Positions 22,050 to 32,232 of a DNA stretch of 64,000 bases are shown here, piece after piece. The stretch covers positions 62,001-126,000 of the forward strand of contig JAGMUV010000055.1 of NCBI GenBank assembly GCA_020744425.1. Direction: 5' to 3'. How positions within the stretch are numbered: the stretch's first letter is position 1; every line of letters begins with the position of its first letter. The notes beneath the pieces are model-generated. The model did not search any database, had not been told where the DNA came from, and saw nothing but the letters and a program-made list of their open reading frames with translations. Source of the stretch: Dactylonectria macrodidyma. Taxonomy: Eukaryota > Ascomycota > Sordariomycetes > Hypocreales > Nectriaceae. A program made the translations under genes and the position numbers.

Positions 22050-22250
22050 TCGGCTCCTATAAGACACGCTTTGGCCTAGACGGTGTACCCGCGTCAAGCA
22101 ACTTCGTCGACAGGCCATCCGACACCGCCGATCTAGAGAAATACCTCCTCCCCCGCTGATAACATTCCCGACAGATAAGGAAGGTCTTCGTACGATACAG
22201 GCTCGGCGGCGTCGGAAAGACACAGCTAGCCATCAATTTCGCTTAGCATC
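22050..22250 (+). pseudogene. NLR/STAND gene relic with P-loop
   Basis: A short plus-strand reading gives NFVDRPSDTADLEKYLLPR, the linker that precedes NB-ARC/NACHT domains in fungal NLR-like proteins. After two stops it continues KVFVRYRLGGVGKTQLAINF, a Walker A P-loop. Nothing more of the ATPase survives before the MULE at 22369. It is a small decayed piece of a STAND receptor gene, unlinked in sequence to the hydrolase domain at 40-41 kb as far as can be seen. Confidence 0.65.
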
Positions 22251-22368
22251 ACTAGGCTACGTTCAGCTCGGTCTTAGTACTGGTTGAGGTGAGCTGACCT
22301 GAGTTTGAAGGTGCTTAAGAGTCAGAGATGATAGCTGCTTATATAATTATAGCTCACGCGTGTTTAAG

Positions 22369-25007
22369 GGGACCCAATAGGCGCACGGGTACCCGTGCGT
22401 ATAAAATTTCACGGGACCCGTGCGGATGATGTAAGCGTTGATGGCTAACACGAAACGCGTCGTGATCGCGAGGAATAGCTGCCCCTACTTAGAGGAGTTC
22501 TTCTTAGCTCTCTTCAAAAATGGACCCAACCAAAGGCGCCGCCTCGTTTCCAGACGATTGCCTCCCTCCTGAACGCGACTATGAGTCTCGAGATGCCTTA
22601 TTTAAGGCGATTAATGCATGGGCAGCTCCGCGTGGCTACGCCTTTGTTACTGGAAGATCAACTAAGGAAAAGACTGGAAGGCTGACAGTTACGTTCACTT
22701 GTGATCGTAGCCGCCGCCTTGATAATCCCTCACAACATCGGCAACGAAAGACAACTACACGATCCACTAGCTGCCAATTCTCTGTGCTAGCAAAGCAGTC
22801 CCTTGATACAACTACCTGGACCTTACGCCATCGTCCCGATAGACGATTTGCTACACATAACCACGAGCCGAGCTGGCACCAATCTGCTCATCCAGTACAC
22901 CGGATGCTATCAGATACAGATAAATCAACAATCAGCCGCCTTGCAAATGCTGGGGTACCTCCTAAGGATATCAGGACCTATATCCGTCAGAACTCCGATT
23001 CAATTGCAACTCAGCAAGATATCTACAATCGTATTGCAGATAGCAAACGGGATCTCTGCGAAGGCCAGAGCACTATCCATGCCCTAGCTAACCAGCTAGA
23101 TAAGGAAGGGTTCTGGAACCGGATGCAGCTTGATCTAGATGGCCGGGTAACAGCAGTCTTATTCGCTCATCCCGACTCATTGGCATACCTTCAGGCGTAC
23201 CCAGATCTGCTCTTCTTGGATTGCACATACAAGACGAACAAATACGGGATGCCGCTCCTCGATATGATCGGTGTTGATGCCTGCCAGCGATCCTTCTGTA
23301 TCGCCTTTGCATTCCTGAGCGGCGAGACTGAGGAGGACTATATCTGGGCCCTGGACCGGCTCAGGTCTATGTATGAGCTCTGCGGCACAAGACTTCCATC
23401 TGTTATCCTAACAGATCGCTGTATAGCTTGTATGAATGCCGTATCTCGCTGCTTTCCATCTGCAATCTCGCTCCTATGCCTCTGGCATGCCAACAAGGCA
23501 GTCCTTCGCTACTGCCATCCAACCTTCATACGCCACCGGCAAGGATCAGAGGCCTACCAACAAGGCCTAAGCAATTGGAACGAGTTTTTCAATCACTGGC
23601 ATTCAATTATTGGATCTTCAGATGAGGAGACCTTCGAGCAACGCGTACAAGAGATTGAAAGGCGCTACCTACCGCAGTACGTTGAAGAGGTTGGATATAT
23701 CAAGACCAATTGGCTTGATCTATATAAGGAAAAGCTTGTTAAGGCTTGGGTTGATCAGCACCCCCATTTTGGCAATGTGGTTACCTCACGGGTTGAGGGT
23801 ATCCACGGGCTGTTGAAGAGCCATCTCAAGACTTCTACGCTAGATCTCTTCGAGGCTTGGAGGGCTATGAAGCATGCACTGCTTAATCAGCTAGCTGAGC
23901 TACGATATAACCAAGCTAAGCAGCAAAGTCGGATACCAATTGAGCTCTCCGGGTCACTATACAGTGCCGTACGTGGCTGGATATCTCATGAGGCTTTACG
24001 GAAGGTCGAAGAACAGCGAAAGCGGCTCTTAGAAGGAGACCTACCTAGATGTACCGGATCTTTTTCTCGATCTCAGGGGCTCCCTTGCGCTCATACACTC
24101 AAGGATCTGCAAGAACAAGGTCAAGCCCTTCGCCTGGAGCATTTTCATACACAATGGCACCTGAGCCGCAGTGGCACTCATCAGTTGCTTCTAGAGCCTT
24201 GTCGTCGATCTGATCGGATAACTGCCGGTTCAACTAGACCGCAATCAAGCACTCAGAGAGAGCCAAGTGCATTCGAGGTAGTTGAGGCAGCAACTCAGCC
24301 AAAGGCACAGCCTAGATGCAGCAGATGCCACACATTAGGTCATAAAATGACGTCGAAGGTATGCCCTCTGCGGCATGAAGAGCTCTTGCAATCATCAGCA
24401 GCATCAGCAGCACCAGCAGCACCAGCAGCACCAGCAGCACCAGCAGCGCCGGCAGCGCCGGCACTAAGATATGATAACCCGCAGGCTATCTATCAGAGAT
24501 ATATCGCAGCAAGAGAAGCTTGGTATAGGGCGCAGCCTCGCGGCAGCATCAAGACCAACCAGCAGTATCGGAAGGCGATGGGTCTGCCTTTACGATATAG
24601 CAAAGCCGACTACGACTGGTGCCTTGACTGGAAGCAAATGACCAAGCGCTGTATAACGCCAACGGGCCCTAGGGAATGGACCAAAGAAGAGATGATGGCC
24701 TATCTTGACTGGGATATGTTTGAGAACGATCGTCTTGACGCCCAGGTAGCCGATGAGATAGTAGTGCGACCCTTTTCGAGCAGACGAGGGCCGGGCGAGA
24801 TCTGGAGAGCATGTGAGAAGGATATCGAGGAGCAGCAGGCATTGTATTCAGCCAAGTAGCCATATCTCATTTGTAGTTGTATTGTTGAATTGGAATTCGT
24901 TATCCCTACATAGCCGCATTTGTAGTGTTAGCCATCAACGCTTACATCATCCGCACGGGTCCCGTGAAATTTTATACGCACGGGTACCCGTGCGCCTATT
25001 GGGTCCC
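22369..25007 (+). mobile_element. MULE DNA transposon, complete (TIRs and 9-bp TSD)
   Basis: Perfect 83-bp terminal inverted repeats at 22369-22451 and 24925-25007 begin GGGACCCAATAGGCGCACGG. The 9-bp direct repeat GTGTTTAAG flanks the element on both sides (22360-22368 and 25008-25016), as expected for Mutator-like insertion. Each TIR contains an 18-bp perfect palindrome (CGCACGGGTACCCGTGCG) and a second smaller one. The element is 2639 bp with one intact ORF. All signs point to a recent, possibly active copy. Confidence 0.95.
22520..24859 (+). CDS. MULE transposase
   Basis: Uninterrupted 779-aa ORF between perfect TIRs. The N-terminal FAR1/WRKY-like zinc-binding type region (about residues 10-100) starts PERDYESRDALFKAINAWA. 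The MULE DDE domain follows, with the first aspartate in LFLDCTYKTNKYGMPLLDM (near 232), the second in ILTDRC (near 297) and the likely glutamate in RVEGIHGLLK (near 423). A SWIM-like zinc motif (RCTG...GLPCAHTL) lies near 510 and a CCHC-like knuckle (CSRCHTLGHKMTSKVC) near 600. An Ala/Pro low-complexity run (residues 626-650, from a GCA/CCA repeat) separates it from the C-terminal region. The protein should bind the TIRs and cut and paste the element. No frameshift or stop is present, unlike all other transposases in the window. Confidence 0.93.
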   Translation: MDPTKGAASFPDDCLPPERDYESRDALFKAINAWAAPRGYAFVTGRSTKEKTGRLTVTFTCDRSRRLDNPSQHRQRKTTTRSTSCQFSVLAKQSLDTTTWTLRHRPDRRFATHNHEPSWHQSAHPVHRMLSDTDKSTISRLANAGVPPKDIRTYIRQNSDSIATQQDIYNRIADSKRDLCEGQSTIHALANQLDKEGFWNRMQLDLDGRVTAVLFAHPDSLAYLQAYPDLLFLDCTYKTNKYGMPLLDMIGVDACQRSFCIAFAFLSGETEEDYIWALDRLRSMYELCGTRLPSVILTDRCIACMNAVSRCFPSAISLLCLWHANKAVLRYCHPTFIRHRQGSEAYQQGLSNWNEFFNHWHSIIGSSDEETFEQRVQEIERRYLPQYVEEVGYIKTNWLDLYKEKLVKAWVDQHPHFGNVVTSRVEGIHGLLKSHLKTSTLDLFEAWRAMKHALLNQLAELRYNQAKQQSRIPIELSGSLYSAVRGWISHEALRKVEEQRKRLLEGDLPRCTGSFSRSQGLPCAHTLKDLQEQGQALRLEHFHTQWHLSRSGTHQLLLEPCRRSDRITAGSTRPQSSTQREPSAFEVVEAATQPKAQPRCSRCHTLGHKMTSKVCPLRHEELLQSSAASAAPAAPAAPAAPAAPAAPALRYDNPQAIYQRYIAAREAWYRAQPRGSIKTNQQYRKAMGLPLRYSKADYDWCLDWKQMTKRCITPTGPREWTKEEMMAYLDWDMFENDRLDAQVADEIVVRPFSSRRGPGEIWRACEKDIEEQQALYSAK

Positions 25008-25026
25008 GTGTTTAAGTGTTCATAGT

Positions 25027-25231
25027 TGTCAGATACGTCAGAGGTATATATCACATCTATCAACTGATGAGACTGCGGCCCGGTCTCAAAGGCCCGGACC
25101 CCCCAGATCCGGTTTTAAGAAAACCTTATTGTTGCTTCTATGATGGTAAAGGCATCTCTGTATATAAAGGCAGCTGCGAGCCCTCTGTTAGCAGGGGAAG
25201 GACAGAGCACAGTTCACTCTAAAATCTCACA
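25027..25231 (+). repeat. LTR, family E (left copy of an inverted pair)
   Basis: 205 bp from TGTCAGATACG to AAAATCTCACA, with a TATATAAAGGC promoter-like box. It matches 25572-25776 in inverted orientation over its whole length. It is preceded by ATAGT. No gag or pol sequence lies between the copies. Confidence 0.75.
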
Positions 25232-25571
25232 TTATTTTACTATAAAACTAATCGCACAGGTTTATAAAGTCTTATTTCTTAGCTCTTCATTACTGTTGCT
25301 GTGTTCTTTACAATAGTCCCGGTCGACTTTTCAACGTCTTCTAAGTCTTAAACCCAACTTGGTCCTTTAATGTAAGATTAATCATACAGCCTTGTTTTCT
25401 TGCCTTTGTTCACGCTGTAAATTCACTGACCCGCCATATGACAGCGCCAATATGAGTTTGCCTACATCGCTTTCTCAATATTCCCCCCGTAATTACCTGT
25501 CCCGGTCTATAAGTAGACTTCAGCCTTTAAGTCAAAGTACCTAAATTCAGTTTCTTTCTACTTTATACTAT
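25232..25571. other. 340-bp interior between inverted LTRs
   Basis: AT-rich and without ORF, primer-binding site or polypurine tract that I can identify. It may be a remnant of element leader or host sequence. Confidence 0.4.
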
Positions 25572-25776
25572 TGTTGGATATGAGAGTGAACTGTGTTGTA
25601 TTCTTCCCCTACTAACAGAGGGCTCGCAGCTGCCTTTATATACAGAGATGCCTTTACCATCATAGAAGCAACAATAAGGTTTTCTTAAAACCGGATCTGG
25701 GGGGTCCGGGCCTTTGAGACCGGGCCGCAGTCTCATCAGTTGATAGATGTGATATATACCTCTGACGTATCTGACA
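25572..25776 (-). repeat. LTR, family E (right copy, inverted)
   Basis: 205 bp, reverse complement of the left copy with scattered mismatches. On its own strand it starts TGTCAGATACG and ends TATCCAACA. The base run following it on that strand is ATAGT, the same 5 bp that precede the left copy. This places one target duplication at the two outer/inner borders of an inverted pair. Confidence 0.75.
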
Positions 25777-25917
25777 GTTATAAATCGTTCATTCGTTCGT
25801 TTAAATCGTTTATTCGTTCGTTTAACTGTTTGTAATATGTTTGAACCGTTCAAACGTTTGAGGAAATATTCGACTGTTTAAACGGTTTGCCCATGTATGT
25901 AAAGCCCAACCTTGACA
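25777..25917. repeat. Short tandem motifs CGTTCGTTTAAATCGTTTATT-like
   Basis: Two 21-bp units of TCGTT(C/T)ATTCGTTCGTTTA type lie around 25788-25830. TTGAACCGTTCAA and related inverted motifs follow up to 25890. The composition suggests the subterminal region of a DNA transposon. No family is assigned. Confidence 0.4.
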
Positions 25918-25924
25918 ATTGACA

Positions 25925-26546
25925 GACTCGATCACAGTAACCCATTCGCGATTTCCAGGCTGCGTGAGCATAGGCCGACCTCGTCGGTCAGACCTAGTAA
26001 GGACTCTCGCCGTTGCAATGACTCCATTTGAAAGCCCGTCTCATCAAAGTTATAGACATCTTCGTCAAGAATCCCCCATTTCTGCTTCGTCGCTGCGACT
26101 CGATCGTACCATTCTTGGATCTTTTGTCGGTCTTCGCATTTGGCACGTTGGTAATCATATCGGCGAGAGTACTTTGCCTTGATTTCGTCGTGGCGGCCAA
26201 CGAACCTCCGCACCCAGTTTTCGCCAACAGGATCTTTGCCTCGCTCAGAAAGCAATAAATTGGCCATCCGGCGAGTGTAAGCCACTGTCGGCGGCATCCC
26301 TCGCTCGTCCATCGACAATATCCATTGTACGAGGGCCGTCTCTTCCGTCGCCGTTAGGTTCTGGTTCTTCAACTGCGCGTCGCGTCGGGGACGAACACCG
26401 CGGAGTCGATCAGATACTGTCGATGGAGGGACGTCGTATGCAATCGCAGCCTTGCGAGCACTTTCGAATTGGCCGTGTTGATAGGCCCTGACGGCGAGCA
26501 GGACCCGTTCTTCGCGCGGAACTGATTGATCTTGCGTCGCCATCAT
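25925..26546 (-). pseudogene. pogo-C transposase, N-terminal half with frameshift
   Basis: Starts at ATG 26546 (MMATQDQSV). An HTH_psq-type segment (RKAAIAYDVPPSTVSDRLRG) is followed by a CENP-B/Tc5-type DNA-binding domain (TATEETALVQWILSMDERG to YDYQRAKCED). The first catalytic aspartate is in VYNFDETGFQM. Immediately after it a single missing G (near 26023) shifts the frame. Reading in the other frame continues as pogo sequence through TQPGNREWVTVIE to about 25925, where homology ends. It complements pogo-1 in content but is a different copy. Confidence 0.85.
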
Positions 26547-26559
26547 TGTGTCCACTTTG

Positions 26560-27460
26560 TCTTGCCGTGAGGTGCGGGTCGCGTCGGCGGGGAATTTTTG
26601 ACCGAGTAGGGGGTCTGACCGGGAAGGTGGTAGATTACGTTAGTCTTGTTGATGGAGGCAAACTACGTGTTTTCGTTACGAAAGAAAGGTCGATGGCGCA
26701 GACGAGCTGGAGGAATTACCCCGCCTCGCGCGAAGGCCATACTCGGAAGGCGAACTGGATGGCGCAAGGCGATAGAGTAATACTGCATACAGATCAGATG
26801 CCATGTGATGAATGATGACCCATCAATTGAAACGCCGGAGGAAGGCCTCCCGCCCGGATGTCATGGAAGAGGACCCAAAGGAAAGGACCCCAAACCCTCG
26901 CCACCCCGTCATTGGAAAGTAAGAACGCCCGGTTGGGTCTTCTAGAAAGACGCATCTTGTGATTCTTTTCTTCTTTTCTTCTTTTCTGTGCACACCATCC
27001 GGCCAGATCCGAGGTTCCGACGCCGACGGCGGGCGAACATTGGCTGCCGTGCCTCCAACCCTCGAACAACAAGCCCCTCCCCTGAAATAGAAGACAAGCC
27101 AAGACTGGCCCTACCCAAGAGAGGAAGGAAGCTGGCGGCTTGCCTCGGCGTCCAAGCTGGATTTGGGAATGGTCCCAAGGCTTGGGGTTTCCTGCGAGCC
27201 GTTTGATGGGTGAGGGGTGGCGGGTTGTAACCTACTGCTTCGTCGTCTATGCAACCAACCGCCTGCGAATAAAAGCTTCCGCGAGGCTTCCGTGCGTCGG
27301 CGCGATACCGTATCGCCTCCAAGCCTCCTCCGGGGATGTGTGAGGGAGGGGGGGCTTCTGTTGGCCCTAGATGGTGGTGTGGGTTTTGTCTCGCCACTTT
27401 GGACCCTTGTGACAAGCAAGGGGGGGCCGAATTCCTAGGCTCATGGAAGGGCCTGCCTGG
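26560..27460. other. Non-coding, G/C-rich spacer
   Basis: Several overlapping open frames on both strands (for example 26942-27496 minus) are proline/arginine-rich and lack domains, biased codons and introns. They are taken as chance. Confidence 0.5.
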
Positions 27461-27462
27461 TA

Positions 27463-27696
27463 CAGTGGGGTGCAAAAAGTTTGAATCCAAATCCAAGTAC
27501 TGCGTAAAAAGAGCTTAACCAAATTAGGATAAGAGAATCTCGCCGCTTTAATAACCCTAACCCTAAGCTAAGGTTTCCCGCTTGCCCCTCCGCTTGCTTA
27601 GGTATTCTTAGGGCGGCGTAGTAGAATGCAGCCTAATAAAGCTAGCTCATTCCTAGCGGTACTTCGATTGGGATTCAAACTAATTGCACCCCACTG
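27463..27696. mobile_element. Tc1/mariner-type MITE (234 bp)
   Basis: Starts CAGTGGGGTGCAAAAAGTTT and ends with its inverse (two mismatches in 26 bp), flanked by TA on both sides (27461-27462 and 27697-27698). No coding capacity. The interior holds TAACCCTAACCCTAA (about 27552-27566), identical to two telomeric units. The TIR type and TA duplication indicate a non-autonomous Tc1/mariner derivative. Confidence 0.85.
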
Positions 27697-27699
27697 TAC

Positions 27700-29190
27700 T
27701 GGGCAGAATCAGGGCCACCCTATCTGGGGAGGTGGTTGCTTTCTCGATGAGAAGAAGGGGTTCCCACCCATCAGAGGCGATTCCAACCCCATCAGAGCGC
27801 GGTGATTTGGGAACGTCTGGATTGTTGGTTGTGGAGGGGTTCCAAGGGGACAAAGAAGGAAAAAGGGTGGCCTTCGATTCGCCCTCGCCATCGAGAAAGG
27901 ATTCATGCCAAGACGACAGAACCCAGGCGATCAATGGTGGACCTTCCTTCCTAGCAAGACACGCCGCCAGCAGCTCATAGGATGGCAGAGGGCACAGGTA
28001 CATAAACAGGTCCACGACTATTTATTTAATTAAGTCTGGTCACGCTGCCAAGCGAGATAAGCCCCAGCGATCCTACCCGCAGTGAGGGATAGCCCGTTGG
28101 GAGCCTGCGAGAGGAGAGAAGGCGGGTCTGCCAATGTGCGGGGACCCCGAGGACGTCTTGGCGAACCTGCGATAGTGCCGTCTTGTGCTGTTTGTTGCTA
28201 TCAACGGGGGGGGATGGGGCTTGGTGAGGGGGCGACAAGAGGGGACGGATGACGAGGAGACGTGGACGAGGGGGAACATGGACGAGTAGACATAGGACAC
28301 GGAATCGGAGGACGGCGATGGAGCTGGCTGTCCGTATGTACGTACGTAGCAGCAGCATCAGTACCTACGCGTCAACCCAGATGCAACATCATCTGTGCCC
28401 GATTCGCTTCCCACGGAGCCGATCATGACTCCTCTGTCCCAAGCCATCTTTCTCCAAGCCTTGTTGTCTCCGATCAAGCCTTCCATGTACTCGCCCGGGG
28501 CGCTTGGGGGAGTGGAGTTTCGCGGCCGCCGACTCGCCTGATACGTCTCTGATAACCCGGTGCTTTGGCGGCCTTGGCAACACTAGTCGCTGCCTTCACA
28601 CCACAGAACAAGCCCAACAAACCACCCCCCCGTCTCGTATCCCTGGGATCGTCTTGGATCTGCCCTCCTGCCTCTTTGGCCTTCGCGCAAAACAGTAAAA
28701 AAGGTAGTGCCACGTGGGACAGGCATGCATGGTGTTGGTTGGGTCTTTCCCCCGGGTAAGAGGCCAGGGGTGCATGATGATGGTGGTGTTGCTTGGGCGA
28801 AGGCAAAAAAAGGGCCCCAAACCCATTTCGGGGGCCCGCGTCGCAAGTGCTACGGCATGGATTTGGGGACCTTGGGGCCGCGTTCGTAGCTGCGGGGGTC
28901 ACTGACTGAGCTGTTGCTGGTTTCATGGAGCAAGAAAGGGCCCGTTGCACATGCTTGAATGCATGTGCCCCTAGCTAAGGTAGGGTAGGGTAGTAGTCTG
29001 GGTGTTGTGGAATACATAAAATGGCCCAGGGCCCGCCTCCCATTTCTCGAAGCCTCATCCTTTCCCTCCCGTGACAGGTTCATTGTGCGACAGCTTGCTT
29101 CTCTCTCCAATTGAAGCAGAATCGTCCTGGGTTATTTCTCTCTCTTACCTCTTTTTTCGTTTCCAATTCTTCGTTTATACCCGACGGCAA
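27700..29190. other. Upstream region of amino-acid permease gene
   Basis: A long GC-mixed non-coding region with many chance open frames. The CT-rich stretch just before 29193 (TTATTTCTCTCTCTTACCTC) fits a fungal core promoter or 5' UTR. No specific operator was identified. Confidence 0.45.
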
Positions 29191-29192
29191 CC

Positions 29193-31149
29193 ATGTCCAA
29201 GGAATTCGGAGGGGACGTGGCTCCCGTGACGCCGCCGTCGCCGACGCACGATGCCGAGAAGAGCGGCAGCTCTGAGGTCTTCATCCCCGAGGATCGTCGC
29301 GAGAGGGATTTCATGACCCGTAACGGTCTCAACTTGCGCTCATTCCAAAGACGTACGCCTGGGAATCTTTTCCCCATCTGCGTTCTCCTGCTAACATCCT
29401 ACAGGTGACTATGGAACCGGCGAGGTCGAGCTCGATCGCTCCATGAAGAAGCGCCATCTGCACATGATTGCCATCGGTGGCTCCATCGGTGCTGGTTTCT
29501 TCGTCGGCTCCGGAAGCGCCTTCGTCAAGGGCGGTGCCGGATCCGTCCTCATCTGCTTCTCTATCGCTGGTATCATGATCTTCAACGTCGTCCACGCCCT
29601 CGGCGAGCTCGCCGTCATGTACCCTGTCTCTGGTGGCTTCTACACGTACTCGGCTCGCTTTATCGATCCTTCCTGGGGTTTTGCCATGGGATGGAACTAC
29701 GTGGGTGCCCCCCCGCCCTAGAGGCCCGTCTCTTCTCGTCCAATTGCTTGAGCTAACATCTCCCCAGGTCTTCCAATGGCTCATCGTCTTACCGCTCGAA
29801 CTCACCGTCGTCTCCTTCACCGTGCAGTACTGGAACAAGGACATCAACGAGGCCGTGTGGATCAGCTTCTTCTGGGTCTTCATCATCTTCATCAACGTCT
29901 TTGGCACCCTGGGCTTCGCCGAAGAGGAGTTCTTGAGCTCGTGCTTCAAGCTCGCCGCCACCGTCATCTTCATGATCATCGCCGTCGTCCTCATTTGCGG
30001 CGGAGGCCCCTCCAGCGGCAAGTTCGACACCTACCAGGGCGGCAAGCTCTGGCACGACCCCGGTGCCTTCCAGCACGGCTTCCGTGGCTTCTGCTCCGTC
30101 TTCGTTACCGCCGCCTTCTCTTTCTCAGGCACTGAACTTGTCGGTCTTGCCGCTGCCGAGTCTGCCAACCCCGCCAAGGCTCTCCCCGGTGCCATCAAGC
30201 AGGTTTTCTGGCGTATCACCCTGTGAGTAACTCTGGAAATGGTATTCCGTCACAACAACTAACAACGCAATAGTTTCTACGTTCTCGGTCTCACCCTGGT
30301 CGGTCTCCTCGTCAGCGCCACCGATCCCCGTCTCCTCGGCGCTGAGAACGCCTACTCTGAGGGTACCTCCATGTTCGTCTTGGCTGCCAAGGACGGTGGC
30401 CTCAACGGCTTCGACGACTTCATGAACCTCGTCATCTGTGTCTCCGTCGTCTCCATCGGTGTCTCTTGCGTCTACGGCGGCTCCCGCACCCTCACTGCCC
30501 TCGCTCAGCAGGGCTATGCCCCCAAGGTTTTCACCTACATCGACAAGTCCGGTCGCCCCTTGTGGTCCGTCGCCTTCCTCCTCGCCTGGGGTGGCCTCGC
30601 CTACATGGTGCTCGCTTCCTCTGGCGGCGTTGTCTTCGACTGGCTCCTGGCTCTTTCTGGTCTCGCTGCCATCTTCACCTGGGGTTCTATCTGCCTTGTA
30701 AGTTCCACATCTTCCCGTCTCTGCACCAAAGACGACGCAACTGACAGCCACTACTTCAGGCCCATATCCGCTTCCGATCTGCCTGGAAGTACCAGAACCG
30801 TTCTCTGGACGACATCCCCTTCAAGGCCGTTGGCGGCGTCTGGGGCTCATGGTTGGGACTCTTCCTCTGCTTCATCATTCTGGCCGCCCAGATCTTCACC
30901 GCCATCGCTCCCTACGACACCAATGGCACCGGCGATGCCGAGAACTTCTTCAAGCAGGTTCTCGCGCTGCCTGTTGTCCTGCTCTTCTGGGTTATCGGTT
31001 ACATCTGGAAGCGCACCGGCTGGCTCAAGCTTGACCAGATCGACCTCGACGCCGGCCTCCGAGCTCACGACTGGGACGAGATCAACGCCTACCGTGCCAA
31101 GGTTGCCGCATGGCCCAAGTGGCGCCAGGTCCTCAACAAGTTCCTTTAA
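29193..31149 (+). CDS. Amino-acid permease (fungal YAT/APC family)
   Basis: Five exons: 29193-29352, 29405-29700, 29768-30222, 30274-30697 and 30760-31149, giving 574 aa. All four introns are 51-67 nt with GT-AG ends and the frame closes perfectly. A cytosolic N-terminus ends in RSMKKRHLHMIAIGGSIGAG, the family's conserved entry into TM1 (GSIGAGFFVGSG unwound-helix motif). About twelve membrane spans follow, with FSFSGTELVGLAAAES and the C-terminal motif after the last span (YIWKRTGWLKLDQIDLD, then RAHDWDEINAYR). The family imports amino acids by proton symport at the plasma membrane. The close match to general or broad-range permeases such as GAP1 is suggestive, but substrate range cannot be read from sequence. 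The gene is intact and codon use is strongly C-ending, implying good expression. Confidence 0.92.
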
Positions 31150-31530
31150 GTTAGGAATCTGTTTACAGCCTCGTTCTGGCCAGTTTCGGCCCTCGAATTG
31201 GCCTACAATGTTCCGTATTGTCGCATTTGAAATTCTCAGATACCGCCTATCAACTAGAGATAGTCAGGCTCGCTTGCTATTTAATTAGTTCCCGCCTTGG
31301 GATTATACCCTGGGTTCAATAACTTGTTCTATCACCCTTGTGAGCCATGATTTGACATGAGTGATTGTATTGTGAAATTTCAATTTGTAGACCAAAACTT
31401 GGCCATTTACGTCCCTTGAGTATGAAATAAACACACCATTTGAGGCGCATCTGATAGATGAGAATGTGGGATATCCGATGCTGTTAATACTGTGATGTGA
31501 TGAGGCCGGTGGGATGTGGGATGTGCCGAG
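31150..31530. other. 3' UTR of permease and short spacer
   Basis: No ORF recognised. It ends at an LTR-B-like fragment. Confidence 0.45.
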
Positions 31531-31573
31531 TGTAACGGGTCAGGCCCACCTGGCGGGTGGCTCTGCCGCCAAG
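31531..31573 (+). repeat. LTR-B-like fragment cut by hAT-D
   Basis: TGTAACGGGTCAGG at its start is identical to the start of the solo LTR at 34240, and the following bases are loosely similar. The sequence is broken at the hAT-D left end (31574). The remaining part was not seen beyond 35374. Confidence 0.4.
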
Positions 31574-31929
31574 CAGCGTTCCTAACAAGCCAAGTAAGTC
31601 AAGTCGGCACCCCAGACTTGTCGACTTGGCCTATTTTCAGGCTATATTTGTTTGTTTCTGACGTAGATTTGACTTGACTTGTGGTGTTTGACAAGTCCTA
31701 GGCCCAGATTATCCTCCAGAGATCTCTCCAGAGGCTTTACTAACTCCCATCTGGTTCCAATTGAACATACCCATCCTAGCCCAGTTCTTGAGGCATTGAC
31801 AGACTTCATCGTTGCAAAGTGTTGCCGATGCCTCTGAGAAGAGATCTGAAGCTTCGCAACGCTGAAGCACCTCTCACACTCGCTTGACATGGCAGGAATA
31901 GTCAAGAAGTCTATTGCCGTTCGATACAG

Positions 31930-32232
31930 CGTTGCAGCTAGGTAGCAGATGGAAATGATCATATGTGTGAGAAGCTCTTGGTATTCTTCCTATCTAATGA
32001 GGGTCTTTGGGTCAGTCTTATAGACGAAGATACTGACGATGACCTCGGACAGCCGAGAGGCCCCGGATGCCCCGGGGTCCTTGACTTTATCTAGCTATTG
32101 ACCTGATTGAAGGAAAAGCTAGACCGCTGACGAGGCCTCTGACGAGGCAAGTGGCGATGGACGCCTATGATGAAAGACAGAAAGCTTCACTTCCGCAATA
32201 ACCGTTAAAATCCGATATCCCGATATGTGACA
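31930..32232 (-). repeat. Solo LTR, family D (303 bp)
   Basis: Read on the minus strand it starts TGTCACATATC and ends GCTGCAACG, with TACAG (plus strand) on both sides at 31925-31929 and 32233-32237. The last base pair departs from the usual CA, probably by mutation. No other copy was recognised in the window. It sits inside the hAT-D C-terminal coding region. Confidence 0.7.

Noticed and set aside
24396..24470. GCA/CCA microsatellite as an independent repeat
   Set aside because: It lies in frame within the MULE transposase and encodes an Ala/Pro linker. Kept as part of the CDS.
27552..27566. Telomere-like TAACCCTAACCC
   Set aside because: Only about two and a half units inside a MITE, with ordinary genes on both sides. 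Not a telomere or chromosome end.
26942..28950. Many overlapping open frames of 60-180 codons in the permease upstream region
   Set aside because: They are Pro/Arg-rich with no domain, no splice sites and open frames on both strands at once, as expected in GC-rich non-coding DNA.
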